From Closterium sp. NIES-65 (taxonomy: Eukaryota; Streptophyta; Zygnematophyceae; Desmidiales; Closteriaceae): a stretch of 64,000 bases of DNA. The notes under the pieces are model-generated. The model was not told the origin of the DNA and did not search any database. It saw only the letters and a list, made by a program, of their open reading frames with translations. The stretch covers positions 296,001-360,000 of the forward strand of contig CANXME010002191.1 of the NCBI GenBank assembly GCA_948144175.1, in the 5' to 3' direction. Positions 31,163-42,130 of this stretch are shown here, piece after piece. A program made the position numbers and the translations under genes. Position 1 is the first letter of the stretch; each line of letters opens with the position of its first letter.

Positions 31163-34100
31163 ATGGCTGCTGTGACCTCCACCACCGCCACCACCTCGAC
31201 TACCACCACCCCCACCACCCCCACCACTGCCGCTCAGCCGCCTTCCAGCATCCCTCCCGCCATCCACACATGGTACCGACCGAACCCCTTTGTGCCGGGG
31301 ACTGGCGTTTACCCCAGCCTCTTCCATAGCCGTCTTAGACCATCCTCTCTTGCACATGTTCCCCACCATCCTCACTTGCACATGTTCCCCACCATCCTCA
31401 CTTGCACATGTTCCCCACCATCCTCACTTGCACATGTTCCCCACCATCCTCACTTGCACATGTTCCCCACCATCCTCACTTGCACATGTTCCCCACCATC
31501 CTCACTTGCACATGTTCCCCACCATCCTCACTTGCACATGTTCCCCACCATCCTCACTTGCACATGTTCCCCACCATCCTCACTTGCACATGTTCCCCAC
31601 CATCCTTACTTGCACATGTTCCCCACCATCCTCACTTGCACATGTTCCCCACCATCCTCACTTGCACATGTTCCCCACCATCCTCACTTGCACATGTTCC
31701 CCACCATCCTCACTTGCACATGTTCCCCACCATCCTCACTTGCACATGTTCCCCACCATCCTCACTTGCACATGTTCCCCACCATCCTTCACTTGCACAT
31801 GTTCCCCACCATCCTCACTTGCACATGTTCCCCACCATCCTCACTTGCACATGTTCCCCACCATCCTCACTTGCACATGTTCCCCACCATCCTCACTTGC
31901 ACATGTTCCCCACCATCCTCACTTGCACATGTTCCCCACCATCCTCACTTGCACATGTTCCCCACCATCCTCACTTGCACATGTTCCCCACCATCCTCAC
32001 TTGCACATGTTCCCCACCATCCTCACTTGCACATGTTCCCCACCATCCTCACTTGCACATGTTCCCCACCATCCTCACTTGCACATGTTCCCCACCATCC
32101 TCACTTGCACATGTTCCCCACCATCCTCACTTGCACATGTTCCCCACCATCCTCACTTGCACATGTTCCCCACCATCCTCACTTGCACATGTTCCCCACC
32201 ATCCTCACTTGCACATGTTCCCCACCATCCTCACTTGCACATGTTCCCCACCATCCTCACTTGCACATGTTCCCCACCATCCTCACTTGCACATGTTCCC
32301 CACCATCCTCACTTGCACATGTTCCCCACCATCCTCACTTGCACATGTTCCCCACCATCCTCACTTGCACATGTTCCCCACCATCCTCACTTGCACATGT
32401 TCCCCACCATCCTCACTTGCACATGTTCCCCACCATCCTCACTTGCACATGTTCCCCACCATCCTCACTTGCACATGTTCCCCACCATCCTCACTTGCAC
32501 ATGTTCCCCACCATCCTCACTTGCACATGTTCCCCACCATCCTCACTTGCACATGTTCCCCACCATCCTCACTTGCACATGTTCCCCACCATCCTCACTT
32601 GCACATGTTCCCCACCATCCTCACTTGCACATGTTCCCCACCATCCTCACTTGCACATGTTCCCCACCATCCTCACTTGCACATGTTCCCCACCATCCTC
32701 ACTTGCACATGTTCCCCACCATCCTCACTTGCACATGTTCCCCACCATCCTCACTTGCACATGTTCCCCACCATCCTCACTTGCACATGTTCCCCACCAT
32801 CCTCACTTGCACATGTTCCCCACCATCCTCACTTGCACATGTTCCCCACCATCCTCACTTGCACATGTTCCCCACCATCCTCACTTGCACATGTTCCCCA
32901 CCATCCTCACTTGCACATGTTCCCCACCATCCTCACTTGCACATGTTCCCCACCATCCTCACTTGCACATGTTCCCCACCATCCTCACTTGCACATGTTC
33001 CCCACCATCCTCACTTGCACATGTTCCCCACCATCCTCACTTGCACATGTTCCCCACCATCCTCACTTGCACATGTTCCCCACCATCCTCACTTGCACAT
33101 GTTCCCCACCATCCTCACTTGCACATGTTCCCCACCATCCTCACTTGCACATGTTCCCCACCATCCTCACTTGCACATGTTCCCCACCATCCTCACTTGC
33201 ACATGTTCCCCACCATCCTCACTCGCACATGTTCCCCACCATCCTCACTTGCACATGCTCCCCACCATCCTCACTTGCACATGTTCCCCACCATCCTCAC
33301 TTGCACATGTTCCCCACCATCCTCACTTGCACATGTTCCCCACCATCCTCACTTGCACATGTTCCCCACCATCCTCACCCCACACCTTCGCTGTTCTGCA
33401 CCAACAGGCGGACTGGCTCTCTCCCCGCCCCTGACCGCTTTTGAGACGTCTCAAAAGCTCTCTCCACGCCCCTGACCGCTTTTGAGACGTCTCAAAAGCT
33501 CTCTCCACGCCCCTGACCGCTTTTGAGACGTCTCAAAAGCTCTCTCCACGCCCCTGACCGCTTTTGAGACGTCTCAAAAGCTCTCTCCACGCCCCTGACC
33601 GCTTTTGAGACGTCTCAAAAGCTCTCTCCACGCCCCTGACCGCTTTTGAGACGTCTCAAAAGCTCTCTCCACGCCCCTGACCGCTTTTGAGACGTCTCAA
33701 AAGCTCTCTCCACGCCCCTGACCGCTTTTGAGACGTCTCAAAAGCTCTCTCCACGCCCCTGACCGCTTTTGAGACCTATGTTGGATTATACGCTTTGGAC
33801 CTTTTGCGTGTAGCGTTTCTACGCTAGCGTGTACACGCTATACGCTAAACGCTAGCGAAAACGCTATACGCAGCCCAAAATGTTTTCGGGGCAGCCCGCC
33901 TACCCAAAAATTTTCGAAGTGCTCAAAAGCTGCGGAATTGCACGACGAGCAATTCTGTGATCTCAGATTGCACGTCAGGTGGCTGTCGTGGCTGGAAATT
34001 GGAATCGTGTCCTGGAGTCGCGATTACGACCTTCACAATTTGCACGTTCAGAATTGCATGGTCAAGTATGTGGAGTCGCGCAAGCACGTCTCCACAATTC

Positions 34101-37100
34101 AATCACTCCGCTTCACCCCATTCAAACACACTTCATCTATCTAGTCCAACCACTCGTGTCCTCATCCCCGTCACCCAGCATGCTATTTAGCCACTCGTCA
34201 AAATGTCCATCTCATTCGGTTTTCAACTCCCGCTAGCTAGTTAGCGCGCTATGTCTTGTTCTCCACCACCCACATCGCCGTCCGTACAGACAGAGGAGAG
34301 TGCGAGGGTTCCTCCGACTGCGTCACGGGAATACCTTCCCGATGTTAAACACCCTGTGTTTAAAAACTTCAGGCTCATAAAGCGGGAAGAGGGCAAGTCA
34401 CAGCAGTTCGAGTGCAAATACTGCCCCCTTGTCTTCTCTGGTGCCGCCATCCGTTGCGCGCAACACCTGACGTCATGGAAGAACATGAAGCGCCGGGAGG
34501 TGTCACTTTGCAAGAATGCACCGCATGATGTTCGCGTCGAGATGAAGTCCATGTATGAGAAGAAGGCCGCTGATGCAGAGGAAAGGCGTAGATCGACTGA
34601 GGCGGCGATTGCCTCGGTGCTCCCAAGCGGGAAGCGGTCCCGCATAACCGACTATCTCGATGGTGATGCAGCAGGGAAAAAACGCGATGCACATCAGTCG
34701 CTGGTGCTGATGTTTGCGGGATGTCACATCGCGGAGCACATCGTAGACCATCCTCTCTTCGTCAACGCGATGAGGGACGTCGCCCGCGCCGGCGACGGTT
34801 ATGTTCCTCCAGGGCGGAAGTACATCGGCGGTACAGGTCTGCAAGCATGCCGCCGTGGCATCGAAAGCGGGTTGGTGGGCATCAAAGCAAGCTGGAAGAA
34901 GACTGGAGTAACCGTCGCGTCCGACATGATGACGGACAGGGCCGGGAGGCCGCAGGCGAATGTCTTCCTCGTTAACGACGCGGCCGCCGTGCTGCATATG
35001 TGCGTGGACTGCAACATGGAGAAGAAGACGGGGGGTTATATTGCGGGGTTACTGAGGCCCGTCGTGGAGGAGGTGGGTGCGGAGAACATCGTCGCCTTTT
35101 GTATGGACGGGGGCTCCAACTACGCGGGTGCCTGCCGTCAGTTGATTGCAGAATGGCCCCACATCCAGGTTGTCCCTTGTGCGACCCACGTCCTGGATCT
35201 CCTCATGGAGGATGTGGGGAAGCTTGGGTGGGCGAAAAGGGTGGTGGAGCGGACTGGGGAAATGACTTCGTTCGTCCGCAACCACCACTGGACGCGGGGG
35301 TACTTGCGGACGCCGGAGCTGGTGGAGGGGAGCGTGATGCAGGCGTTGAAGCCAGCGGGGACTCGCTTCGGCACCCAGTATATATCGGTGTCCCGTCTTT
35401 GTGCCCTTCGTAACTCCCTTACGCAGATGGTTCTCTCCGACCTGTGGAAAGCTTGGGCGGCGGGGGATGCGGATCGACAGAAAGCAGCAGATGGGTTTGC
35501 CGCGCTGGTACTCGATGCGGCTTGGTGGAAGAGCGCAGAGTTCTTCATGAAGCTCATGAAGCTCCCCTTCATGGCAATGCGGCAGACGGATGGGGAAGCT
35601 AAGGGGATGATGGGGCGACTGTACGACGTTATGCTCCAACTTACCGAGGATGTGGAGGCCATTGTCGAGGCGGATGAGGAGCACCTGTCCAGCACCGACA
35701 AGCAGGCGATCCGCAAAATCCTGAAAGACAGGTGGGACGGGAGTCTTGCATGCGCCATGCACGTGGCGGGACGCATCCTCAACCCCGCCAACCAAGAGGA
35801 GGACATCTTCGGCGGGGATGTGGAATGCACAAGGGTGTTCAAGGCGTTCCTCACCAAGCATGCGGAGTTCCTCACCAATCGGGGGGAAGAGGGGGATGAT
35901 GAGTGCGACTATTTACTCGCATTGGGGGACCAGCTGAGGTCTTACCTTGACCTCAAAGGGAGTTTCGGGATGCCTGAAGCCATTGCACAGAGGGAGAAGG
36001 TAAAGGCGGGCACATACAGCATGGTTAAGTGGTGGCAGTGGAATGGGACGGATGCGCCGCAGCTGGCGTCGCTCGCCATAAAGATTCTCTCGCAGCCCGT
36101 CTCGGCATCTCCGTGTGAGCGTGGATGGGCGAAGTGGGAATCAGTCCACACTGCGCGCCGGAACCGTCTCGGATCCGCTAAGTGCGCGGATTTGGTGTAC
36201 GTCACGCACAACTGGAACGTTGTGCGTGGATGGCACACGCGCCATGATGTTATGCCGCGAGTTGTGCGCGGGAATGAGGTGGAGCCGCCAATCCCCGTTG
36301 GCTACAAGATCGCGGAAGAGATGGAGGAGGAGGAGGGTGAGGACGACGTCTTGGCGGACGAGTATCAGTAGAGGGAGTAGGGGGGTAGAGTAGACTAGGA
36401 AGTAGTGAGGCACCTTGTTCTATGTATGGGGGATAATTTTAACATGGGGGAAAAAAAATTTATGGGTAGGTTTTTTTATGGAGAAACACAACCCACCAGA
36501 AACCCCCCTTGCTGCACTCCCAGAAGGGTTTTCTTCCCTGCCCGAGAAACTTTTTAGCTGCCCGGAAATGCGTATCCTGGATCAGACCCCTCCCGCGTTT
36601 AGCGTATATACGGTGGCGTATATACGACACGCGTATGTACGCCAAACGCGTATAATCCAACATAGTTTGAGACGTCTCAAAAGCTCTCTCCACGCCCCTG
36701 ACCGCTGGGGGTCATGATGCATACCCGATGCTCTGCTCTTCCTTGCCTTGCAGCAATCTCGTTATCGCCTCGCCAGTGCACGCACACACCCCGGCTAACT
36801 AACCGGGACAGCGCCACCACACGCGCTACTGACAGCGTCAGTGTGTGCGCAGCGCACATCGTCTCGCTTGTGTGCAGCGGCATCCCTAGCCCTAGACGCA
36901 CGATGTGAGGAGAGAGAGACGATGTGTGCACATCGTCTCTCTCCTCTCCTCCTCTGCCTACGTCGTCGCCCTGCCCGTCCATTCGACCCCCTTCCCTTCC
37001 CCAGCTACCCCTTTCTTCTCTCCCCTTCCCCCCTTTCATGCAGTGAGCTGCGTGTAACGTGTGGGTCGCCAGAGGAGGCGCTCATTCTGCGCAACACACT

Positions 37101-38842
37101 CGCAGTCGACCCCGAGGTGAGGCTTCAAGGGGTCAGCCAGGTGACGCCTTCCCACGCCACACCTACCTAAGGTGGGTCGCCAGAGGAGGCGCTCATTCTG
37201 CGCAACACACTTGCAGTCGACCCCGAGGTGGGGTGAGGGTATACGGTGATGTGCGGTGGGGTGAGGGTATACGGTGATGTGCGGTGGGGTGAGGGTATAC
37301 GGTGATGTGCGGTGGGGTGAGGGTATACGGTGATGTGCGGTGGGGTGAGGGTATACGGTGATGTGCGGTGTTCCCATGCCAACCAGTTTAGGGAGATGGC
37401 GTGGGGCCTTTTCACGCCAATGACCCCCTGATTTGACGCTTTCTCACGCTCCTGTAAGGCTTTTCCTTGCCATCTGTCATTCGGGAGGTCCACACCTCTG
37501 GTTGTGCTGTTTCCTTTCACCACAACTCTGCTTTTGAGTCGACTCAAAAGCACCTCTGGCTGTGCTGTTTCCTTTCACCACAACTCTTTCCACTACCAAC
37601 CGTCAATAGCCATCACCGACCAACCCCAACCATCACCAACCACTCTCACTTCATTTGCTTGCCATCTCTCCGTGTCCCCCATCACCACTGGCAGCTGCAA
37701 CCAGACAAGCTCGTGCGGGTGATCACAGTCCATGATACCCACGTCTCAGTGTACGCCCCATCCCAATCTTCCACAACCAGTTGCAATTACGGACTGCCGT
37801 TGTAAAGTGTGGGCTCTTATCGTCCTGTAGTGCGTGTGCAGCTCTTTTGTGCATCCCCTTTGCTCATCTCTGCCTGTTTCCGTGTGTGCTGCACTCTTCA
37901 CTCTGTGTATTGCCTCGTGCCGTGCTGCTTCTGCCTGTCTTCTCTATGCATGGGGGATGCCTGCCTGGCGTTCTCCCTCGACTGCTTGTAATCGTTCTCG
38001 AAGGACTTGGAATGTTGTTTTGAAGAGGCTAGTGCGACTATTCCACAGATGTTGCATACACCCCGTACGCGTAAAAAGGGTATTTTTGAGACGCTTGCCA
38101 TATATGCCACACACACACCACAGTTTTCATTGACTCGCCTTCGACCAATCTCTCCTTTTATGAGGCTCCTCACCTCAACAGTCACTCTTCCCTCCCCCAC
38201 AAACCCCTGCCCTCCCTCCCTCCCTCTGCAGCTCCTTCTCGTGTGCCGATGCTCGTCTCCTGCGAGCAGCCTTCAATGCCTTCATGGACTCGCTCATCCT
38301 CACATGCCCACCACCCAACCCCCCTTCCCTCCTCTCTGCAGCTCCTTCCCTTGTCCCGATGCTCGTCTGCAGCGAGCGGCTTTTAACGCCTTCATGGACT
38401 CGCTCATCCTCTCATTCCAACCACCATCCCACCCCCCCACCCTCCTCGGCAGCTCTTTCTCGTGCCCAGACGCCCGTCTTCTGCGCGCAGCTTTCAACGC
38501 CTTCATGGACTCACTCATCCTCGCTCCCCCATGCCATCCCTTTCTATCCCAACATGCACCACTGACCCCCTCTGCAGCTCCTTCTCGTGCCCTGATGCTC
38601 GTCTCCTGCGGGCATGCCTTCATGGACTCGCTCATCCTCGCTGCCTGCACCATTTCCCTAGGCACCTCAAAGTCCTATCCCACCATCCTTCCTCCCCCTC
38701 CTTTTGCAGCTCCTTCTCGTGCCCCGACGCTCGTCTGCTGCGGGCGGCCTTCAACGCCTTCATGGACTCACTCATCCTCGCTGCTCGCACCATCGAGGCA
38801 TTTGGCCCGTCTCCGCCCATGCAACAACCATGCCTGCAATGA
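31163..38842 (+). CDS. PCC1: EKC/KEOPS complex subunit PCC1 (LAGE3 family)
   Basis: Spliced model 31163-31272, 37044-37116, 37695-37750, 38710-38842 gives 123 residues in one frame. After an Ala/Thr/Pro-rich N-terminus it reads IHTCELRVTCGSPEEALI, LAVDPELQPDKLVRVITV, VSVSFSCPDARLLRAAFN and AFMDSLILAARTIEAFG. This is the whole Pcc1/LAGE3 fold (strand, helix, strands, helix). Pcc1 is the dimerisation subunit of KEOPS, which makes t6A on tRNA. The exon 1 and exon 3 donors are both GTAC, weaker than the rest, so exon 1 and the third junction are less sure; an alternative third donor is GTAAAG at 37802. Intron 1 is 5.8 kb and holds satellites and a hAT transposon. Confidence 0.8.
31350..33376. repeat. 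26-bp satellite array, about 78 copies
   Basis: Unit CTTGCACATGTTCCCCACCA plus TCCTCA, very homogeneous. There is one single-base insertion near 31787, and variants appear only at the right edge. Because 26 is not a multiple of 3 and the unit contains no stop, all three forward frames are open and encode the same 26-residue cycle. I do not regard these frames as genes. It lies in PCC1 intron 1. Confidence 0.95.
33411..33775. repeat. 41-bp array with 18-bp palindrome in each unit
   Basis: Nine copies (the last split by the hAT element) of a 41-bp unit made of a 23-bp spacer (GCTCTCTCCACGCCCCTGAC plus CGC) and the palindrome TTTTGAGACGTCTCAAAA. The palindromes start at 33439, 33480, 33521, 33562, 33603, 33644, 33685 and 33726. 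The array resumes at 36666 after the transposon and ends by 36710. Variation is confined to the first unit. Confidence 0.95.
33776..36665 (+). mobile_element. Complete hAT DNA transposon
   Basis: 2890 bp with perfect 18-bp terminal inverted repeats (CTATGTTGGATTATACGC at 33776-33793; complement at 36648-36665) and an 8-bp target duplication TTTGAGAC (33768-33775 and 36666-36673), the hAT hallmark. Subterminal regions carry repeated TACGCTA-type motifs. It encodes one uninterrupted transposase. It inserted inside the palindrome of the 41-bp array. Perfect ends and an open transposase suggest it may still be active. Confidence 0.96.
34251..36371 (+). CDS. hAT transposase (BED finger, DUF659, dimerisation domain)
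   Basis: 706 residues from the ATG at 34251. The N-terminus has a BED-type zinc finger (FECKYCPLVFSGAAIRCAQH). The middle matches the DUF659/hAT core (DMMTDRAGRPQANVFLVND; FCMDGGSNYAGACRQL; PCATHVLDLLMEDVGK; ELVEGSVMQALKPAGTRF). The C-terminus is the hAT dimerisation region (SLAIKILSQPVSASPCERGW, NRLGSAKCADLVYV) and a very acidic tail. It cuts and pastes its own element in the nucleus. Length, domain order and lack of stops fit a functional enzyme. No intron is visible. Confidence 0.93.
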   Translation: MSCSPPPTSPSVQTEESARVPPTASREYLPDVKHPVFKNFRLIKREEGKSQQFECKYCPLVFSGAAIRCAQHLTSWKNMKRREVSLCKNAPHDVRVEMKSMYEKKAADAEERRRSTEAAIASVLPSGKRSRITDYLDGDAAGKKRDAHQSLVLMFAGCHIAEHIVDHPLFVNAMRDVARAGDGYVPPGRKYIGGTGLQACRRGIESGLVGIKASWKKTGVTVASDMMTDRAGRPQANVFLVNDAAAVLHMCVDCNMEKKTGGYIAGLLRPVVEEVGAENIVAFCMDGGSNYAGACRQLIAEWPHIQVVPCATHVLDLLMEDVGKLGWAKRVVERTGEMTSFVRNHHWTRGYLRTPELVEGSVMQALKPAGTRFGTQYISVSRLCALRNSLTQMVLSDLWKAWAAGDADRQKAADGFAALVLDAAWWKSAEFFMKLMKLPFMAMRQTDGEAKGMMGRLYDVMLQLTEDVEAIVEADEEHLSSTDKQAIRKILKDRWDGSLACAMHVAGRILNPANQEEDIFGGDVECTRVFKAFLTKHAEFLTNRGEEGDDECDYLLALGDQLRSYLDLKGSFGMPEAIAQREKVKAGTYSMVKWWQWNGTDAPQLASLAIKILSQPVSASPCERGWAKWESVHTARRNRLGSAKCADLVYVTHNWNVVRGWHTRHDVMPRVVRGNEVEPPIPVGYKIAEEMEEEEGEDDVLADEYQ
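37160..37224 (+). repeat. Donor-side partial copy of PCC1 exon 2
   Basis: Repeats the end of exon 2 (GGGTCGCCAGAGGAGGCGCT through GACCCCGAG) and its GT, just downstream of the intact exon (37044-37116). The true donor is GAG|GTGAGG; the copy has GAG|GTGGGG. Confidence 0.85.
37225..37370. repeat. 28-bp array after the PCC1 exon 2 copy
   Basis: Five units of GGGGTGAGGGTATACGGTGA plus TGTGCGGT. Each unit repeats the bases that follow the donor of the duplicated exon end, including a GGTGAG core. Confidence 0.85.
37488..37590. repeat. 39-bp direct repeat split by palindrome
   Basis: Two copies of cacctctggytgtgctgttt...caccacaactct flank CTTTTGAGTCGACTCAAAAG (37531-37550) in PCC1 intron 2. Confidence 0.9.
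38225..38645 (+). repeat. Four partial copies of the last PCC1 exon
   Basis: Copies with acceptor and exon start, each coding SF(S/P)C(A/P)DARL(L/Q)RAAFNAFMDSLIL, begin near 38231, 38341, 38455 and 38579. They lie upstream of the complete exon (38710). The fourth has lost 8 bp and is out of frame. None carries the ARTIEAFG end or stop codon. Confidence 0.92.
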
Positions 38843-40029
38843 TTCCCGTGTATGGCCCAACGCAGCCCATCCCATCCCATCCCATCCCATCCCATCCCAT
38901 CCCTCGCCGTCCAATCCAAGCCCATCCCATCTCAATGCAATGCTGTTTCCTCCCCGTAGGTTACCATCACGACACTTGTAGAAATTGAGCACTCTCCCTT
39001 GCCATGCATTCAACCTGCTTTTCTCCTCCCTTACTTCCTTTCACTCTCCCTCTCGCTTTTTCTCCCTTATCCCAACACCACTCCTGATTCTCACTCCTCC
39101 CTCACTTGCCTCACTTCCCCATTTGGGATTTCTTCACTCCACAAACGCTCTCTTTCCTTGCTGCCCTTGATCCAAGGCTCCGAGGCACATCATTCCACCC
39201 AGTATCTTGCATATGCTAGATGACCCTGAACGCATACGCATGCACCGATGCATCATGCACCCATATACTCATGTACCCACATACTCACGCACCCATGCAC
39301 CCAGTTAGCCCTGCACCCACATAGTACCCACGCACCAATGTAACCACGCACCCATGAAACCATGCACCCATGAAGCCACGCACCCATGAAACCACGCACC
39401 CATGAACCCACGCATCCATGAAACCACGCACCCATGCACTCATACAACCATACACCCACATACCCATGCATCCACATACCCATGCATCCACATACCCATG
39501 TGCACATGTGTACATGCGCATTTGTAGGCATGCATCCATGCAGATATGCACCCATGTACCTATGCACACATGTACCGACCAGTGCACTCATGTACCCATG
39601 CACACATGTAACCCCATGCAGGCATGCGGTGCAGGTTCCAAGTATCATCATGCCTAATACCTGTATCCCCAAAAGCAGTTAGGATTGTTCCAGTTGTTAG
39701 AAGAAAACATGTCCCTCTGGGATGCCCTGCTTCAATTTTTGCTGGATTCTGTTCTGCCCCAGCTGAGGTTCTAAATCAACCCTTGCATCAGAATGATTCC
39801 TTTGAAGAAACAGCGCTTGATGACCCTTCGATGCAAGCATACGGTATTGAGGGTTCCTTCCACACAAAAAAAAAACTCAGATGACAAGCATTGATCCTCT
39901 GTGTTTAAGTGCTGTGGTGCAATCTTCCTACCAAGCTGCATTGCTTTCATGGAGATGACAAAACATAGATTTTGTAATCTAATTGGAAATTACAAGCCTT
40001 ACTCATAGAGCAAAGCTACAAGTATAAAC
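38843..40029. other. Intergenic with simple repeats, no gene seen
   Basis: Contains a short CCCAT run at 38866-38898 and a degenerate CATGCACCCATGAAACCACG-type minisatellite at about 39230-39620. The latter opens frames on the minus strand coding His/Gly/Met/Trp repeats only. The rest (39.65-40.03 kb) is AT-richer and holds no supported exon. Confidence 0.6.
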
Positions 40030-42130
40030 ATACGGTATTCTAGTAATATACAGTGTACAGATTTCACACTCTGCATCACATATTCGCAACAGCAGCTGGG
40101 AGTTGTTCCATCGTCACAATTATTCCAGCACATCCTTGAGTGTTACCCATGTATGTTCTCATTTTGACAGCAATCATTCCGATGCTGGCTCTCTCAGGAG
40201 CTCCTTCTGTGCGCCCTGCTGCTGCTGCAGCCTGGCCTCGCCTGCCTCTCATGCACCAAACCCTCTCTCCTCCCCGCGTGCTGCTTCACCCCCTCCCTGC
40301 CACACGCGCCACTTGCCACTGCTCTGCCACCTGCTGCCTTCACACCACCCTGCCTTCCACCTGCTGCCCTCCCTGCTGCTCCCTCCCCACACCCAACCCT
40401 CTCTCTCCTCTTCACCCCACTCGCCTGCCTGCTGCTGGCCTTGCCAGCTGCTCTCACTGATGATGCACCACCACGTGATCCCGCAACAAAAGCTGCTGCT
40501 GCACGTGGGCCAGAGACTGCAGCATTGCTGCTGATATTGCCACCCTTCACACCACTGCTCACCGCCTTTCCACTGCACCCATTCTTGCCCTTCACGGTTT
40601 CACCCCCCACCTTGCACCTTGCTGCAATGGCAGGTCTTGACTGCTTTGCTGCTGCTGAAGCTCCTCTCACTGGTGATGTCGCAGCAGGTAATTTCACAGT
40701 TGTTGCAGCTGCAGGCGAGGGAGCAGCTGGTGCGGCAGACTCTGCTACAGTCGTTGCAGTTGCAGATACAGGAGGAACTGTTTTAGCAGGCGCGATCCAA
40801 GCAGGAAGGCAGGCTTCAATGGCGGCTTCAATGTCCCTGGCCCACGTTGCCTGGTCCAGCTTGGCCCATCTCAGGTAAGCAGCACGTGCTCTCAACTTCG
40901 TCATTTCAACATCCATTGCAAGAACATCCTGACGCAGCTTGTCCCATCTGGCTTTCTGCTCACGCTGATCAGCAGCACCTGCACTCGCCTCCTCCGATGT
41001 TGCTTCTGTGGTCACACTCGCTTCAGGCACCTGTGGTGTGGTTGAAGCCACTGGAGCCACAGGCGCTGCCACAGCAGACGGTGTGACTGCAGCAGCAGCA
41101 GCAGCAGTGACGACCGCAGGTGCAAGAACGGCAGCAGCAGGCTTTCCTCCGAAGCGGCCGATCCCAGGCCGCTTCACATCAGGTGCGTCGGGTACATGCA
41201 CCCTGGAGGGCTTGTGCTGGCCGTCAGGGAGGTGTTTCGCCAGATTCTCCAGAAGCGGACTCACGCTCTTTAGAAGCACGCTGCTGCAGTACGTCTCACC
41301 GTCGCCGTTGCAAGGAGCAGGCTTGGCAGGAGAGTTTCTTACAGGCGAGAAAACAGTTCGCGGGGTTCCGAACCTGCCAATGCCTCTCGTAGGCGTTGCA
41401 GGACTGCTCGAGGTTTGAGAAACCGAGTTGACAGTGCAGATATCAGCAAGAGAGGCCATGTTACTTGACTGCAGATCGCTGAACAGAAACTGATCGATTG
41501 AAACAGGCTGATTTCTGAAAAGGTTATTCACTGCTGATCGACAGAACGGAAGAGGAACTGGGAATGGTAGGTTCCAATCCTGGCGACCCCATTTCTACTG
41601 CACTCCGCCCTCGGCTGCTCAACCCCCCCTCCTTCCACCCCCACATGCCTGAACATTGGAGCTCCAGCCTCGGCGTGCCTCGCTGTCTACCCATGAGCAT
41701 GCCATGCCAGACAAATCTGACGGTTGGGAACCTGGCAGCGAGGCGTGTGGGTGGATTTCAAGGCGTCTCTCGCTGGGGTTCAGGTTCGGGATCTTGATGG
41801 CGCCGCGTCAGGCGTAAACAACGGGTGTGGGAGGTTCGGGAACATCCTATTGGTTTCGGTGCGTTTCGGATTCGTGAGACCTCGAGGCGCCCCAACAACT
41901 TTCCCGCTCATTTTCGTCCTCGGTTTTCCCCTAGCCGTTTCTGGGGCAATTTGTTACGATAAATATAGTGGAAACACGTTTCGCTAAAGAATTTGCGACG
42001 CAATCGAAAAACTCTACGCGACGGTCCTACAGGGATGTCGCAAAGCATGGCGGCTGAGGAAATGCAGAGCCGAGGGATTGGGTTGCTGCATCTGAATGAG
42101 CAGGCCTTGGGATTTGCGTCTGTGTGTTGG
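40030..42130. repeat. Segmental duplication, copy A
   Basis: Matches 45857-48090 over the whole length: 3' flank (ttctagtaatatacagtgta), gene, and about 600 bp upstream. The copies have diverged by substitutions and small indels, more so outside the gene. Confidence 0.85.
40194..41459 (-). CDS. Unknown Ala-rich basic protein, paralogue A
   Basis: 421 residues from ATG 41459. The N-terminal part is conserved with paralogue B and has two similar motifs, RGIGRFGTPRTVFSPVRNSP and RPGIGRFGGKP, with SP/TP sites that could be kinase targets. A long Ala/Val/Thr/Pro spacer follows, then a helical segment (ARWDKLRQDVLAMDVEMTKL, RAAYLRWAKLDQATWARDIE, AAIEACLPAWI) and a basic Ser/Gly/Lys/Arg-rich tail. 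The helical part may be a coiled coil. I do not recognise the family. The preceding in-frame start is GTG, so ATG is used; sequence just upstream is also conserved between copies, so a longer first exon is possible. Confidence 0.7.
   Translation of the reverse strand: MASLADICTVNSVSQTSSSPATPTRGIGRFGTPRTVFSPVRNSPAKPAPCNGDGETYCSSVLLKSVSPLLENLAKHLPDGQHKPSRVHVPDAPDVKRPGIGRFGGKPAAAVLAPAVVTAAAAAAVTPSAVAAPVAPVASTTPQVPEASVTTEATSEEASAGAADQREQKARWDKLRQDVLAMDVEMTKLRARAAYLRWAKLDQATWARDIEAAIEACLPAWIAPAKTVPPVSATATTVAESAAPAAPSPAAATTVKLPAATSPVRGASAAAKQSRPAIAARCKVGGETVKGKNGCSGKAVSSGVKGGNISSNAAVSGPRAAAAFVAGSRGGASSVRAAGKASSRQASGVKRRERVGCGEGAAGRAAGGRQGGVKAAGGRAVASGACGREGVKQHAGRREGLVHERQARPGCSSSRAHRRSS

Noticed and set aside
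30770-33475. A 901-codon frame and two overlapping frames across the 26-bp satellite
   Set aside because: All three frames are products of a stop-free 26-bp unit. The frame crosses the PCC1 exon 1 donor and has no domain.
33411-33775. CRISPR-like array (regular palindromic repeats)
   Set aside because: Both the palindrome and the 23-bp spacer are identical in every unit, so there are no unique spacers. The locus is an intron of a eukaryotic gene with no cas genes.
40870-40880. Plus-strand CTCAG|GTAAGC as a splice donor
   Set aside because: It lies inside the coding frame of the minus-strand paralogue A and is also present in paralogue B as coding sequence (TTAC CTGAG codons).
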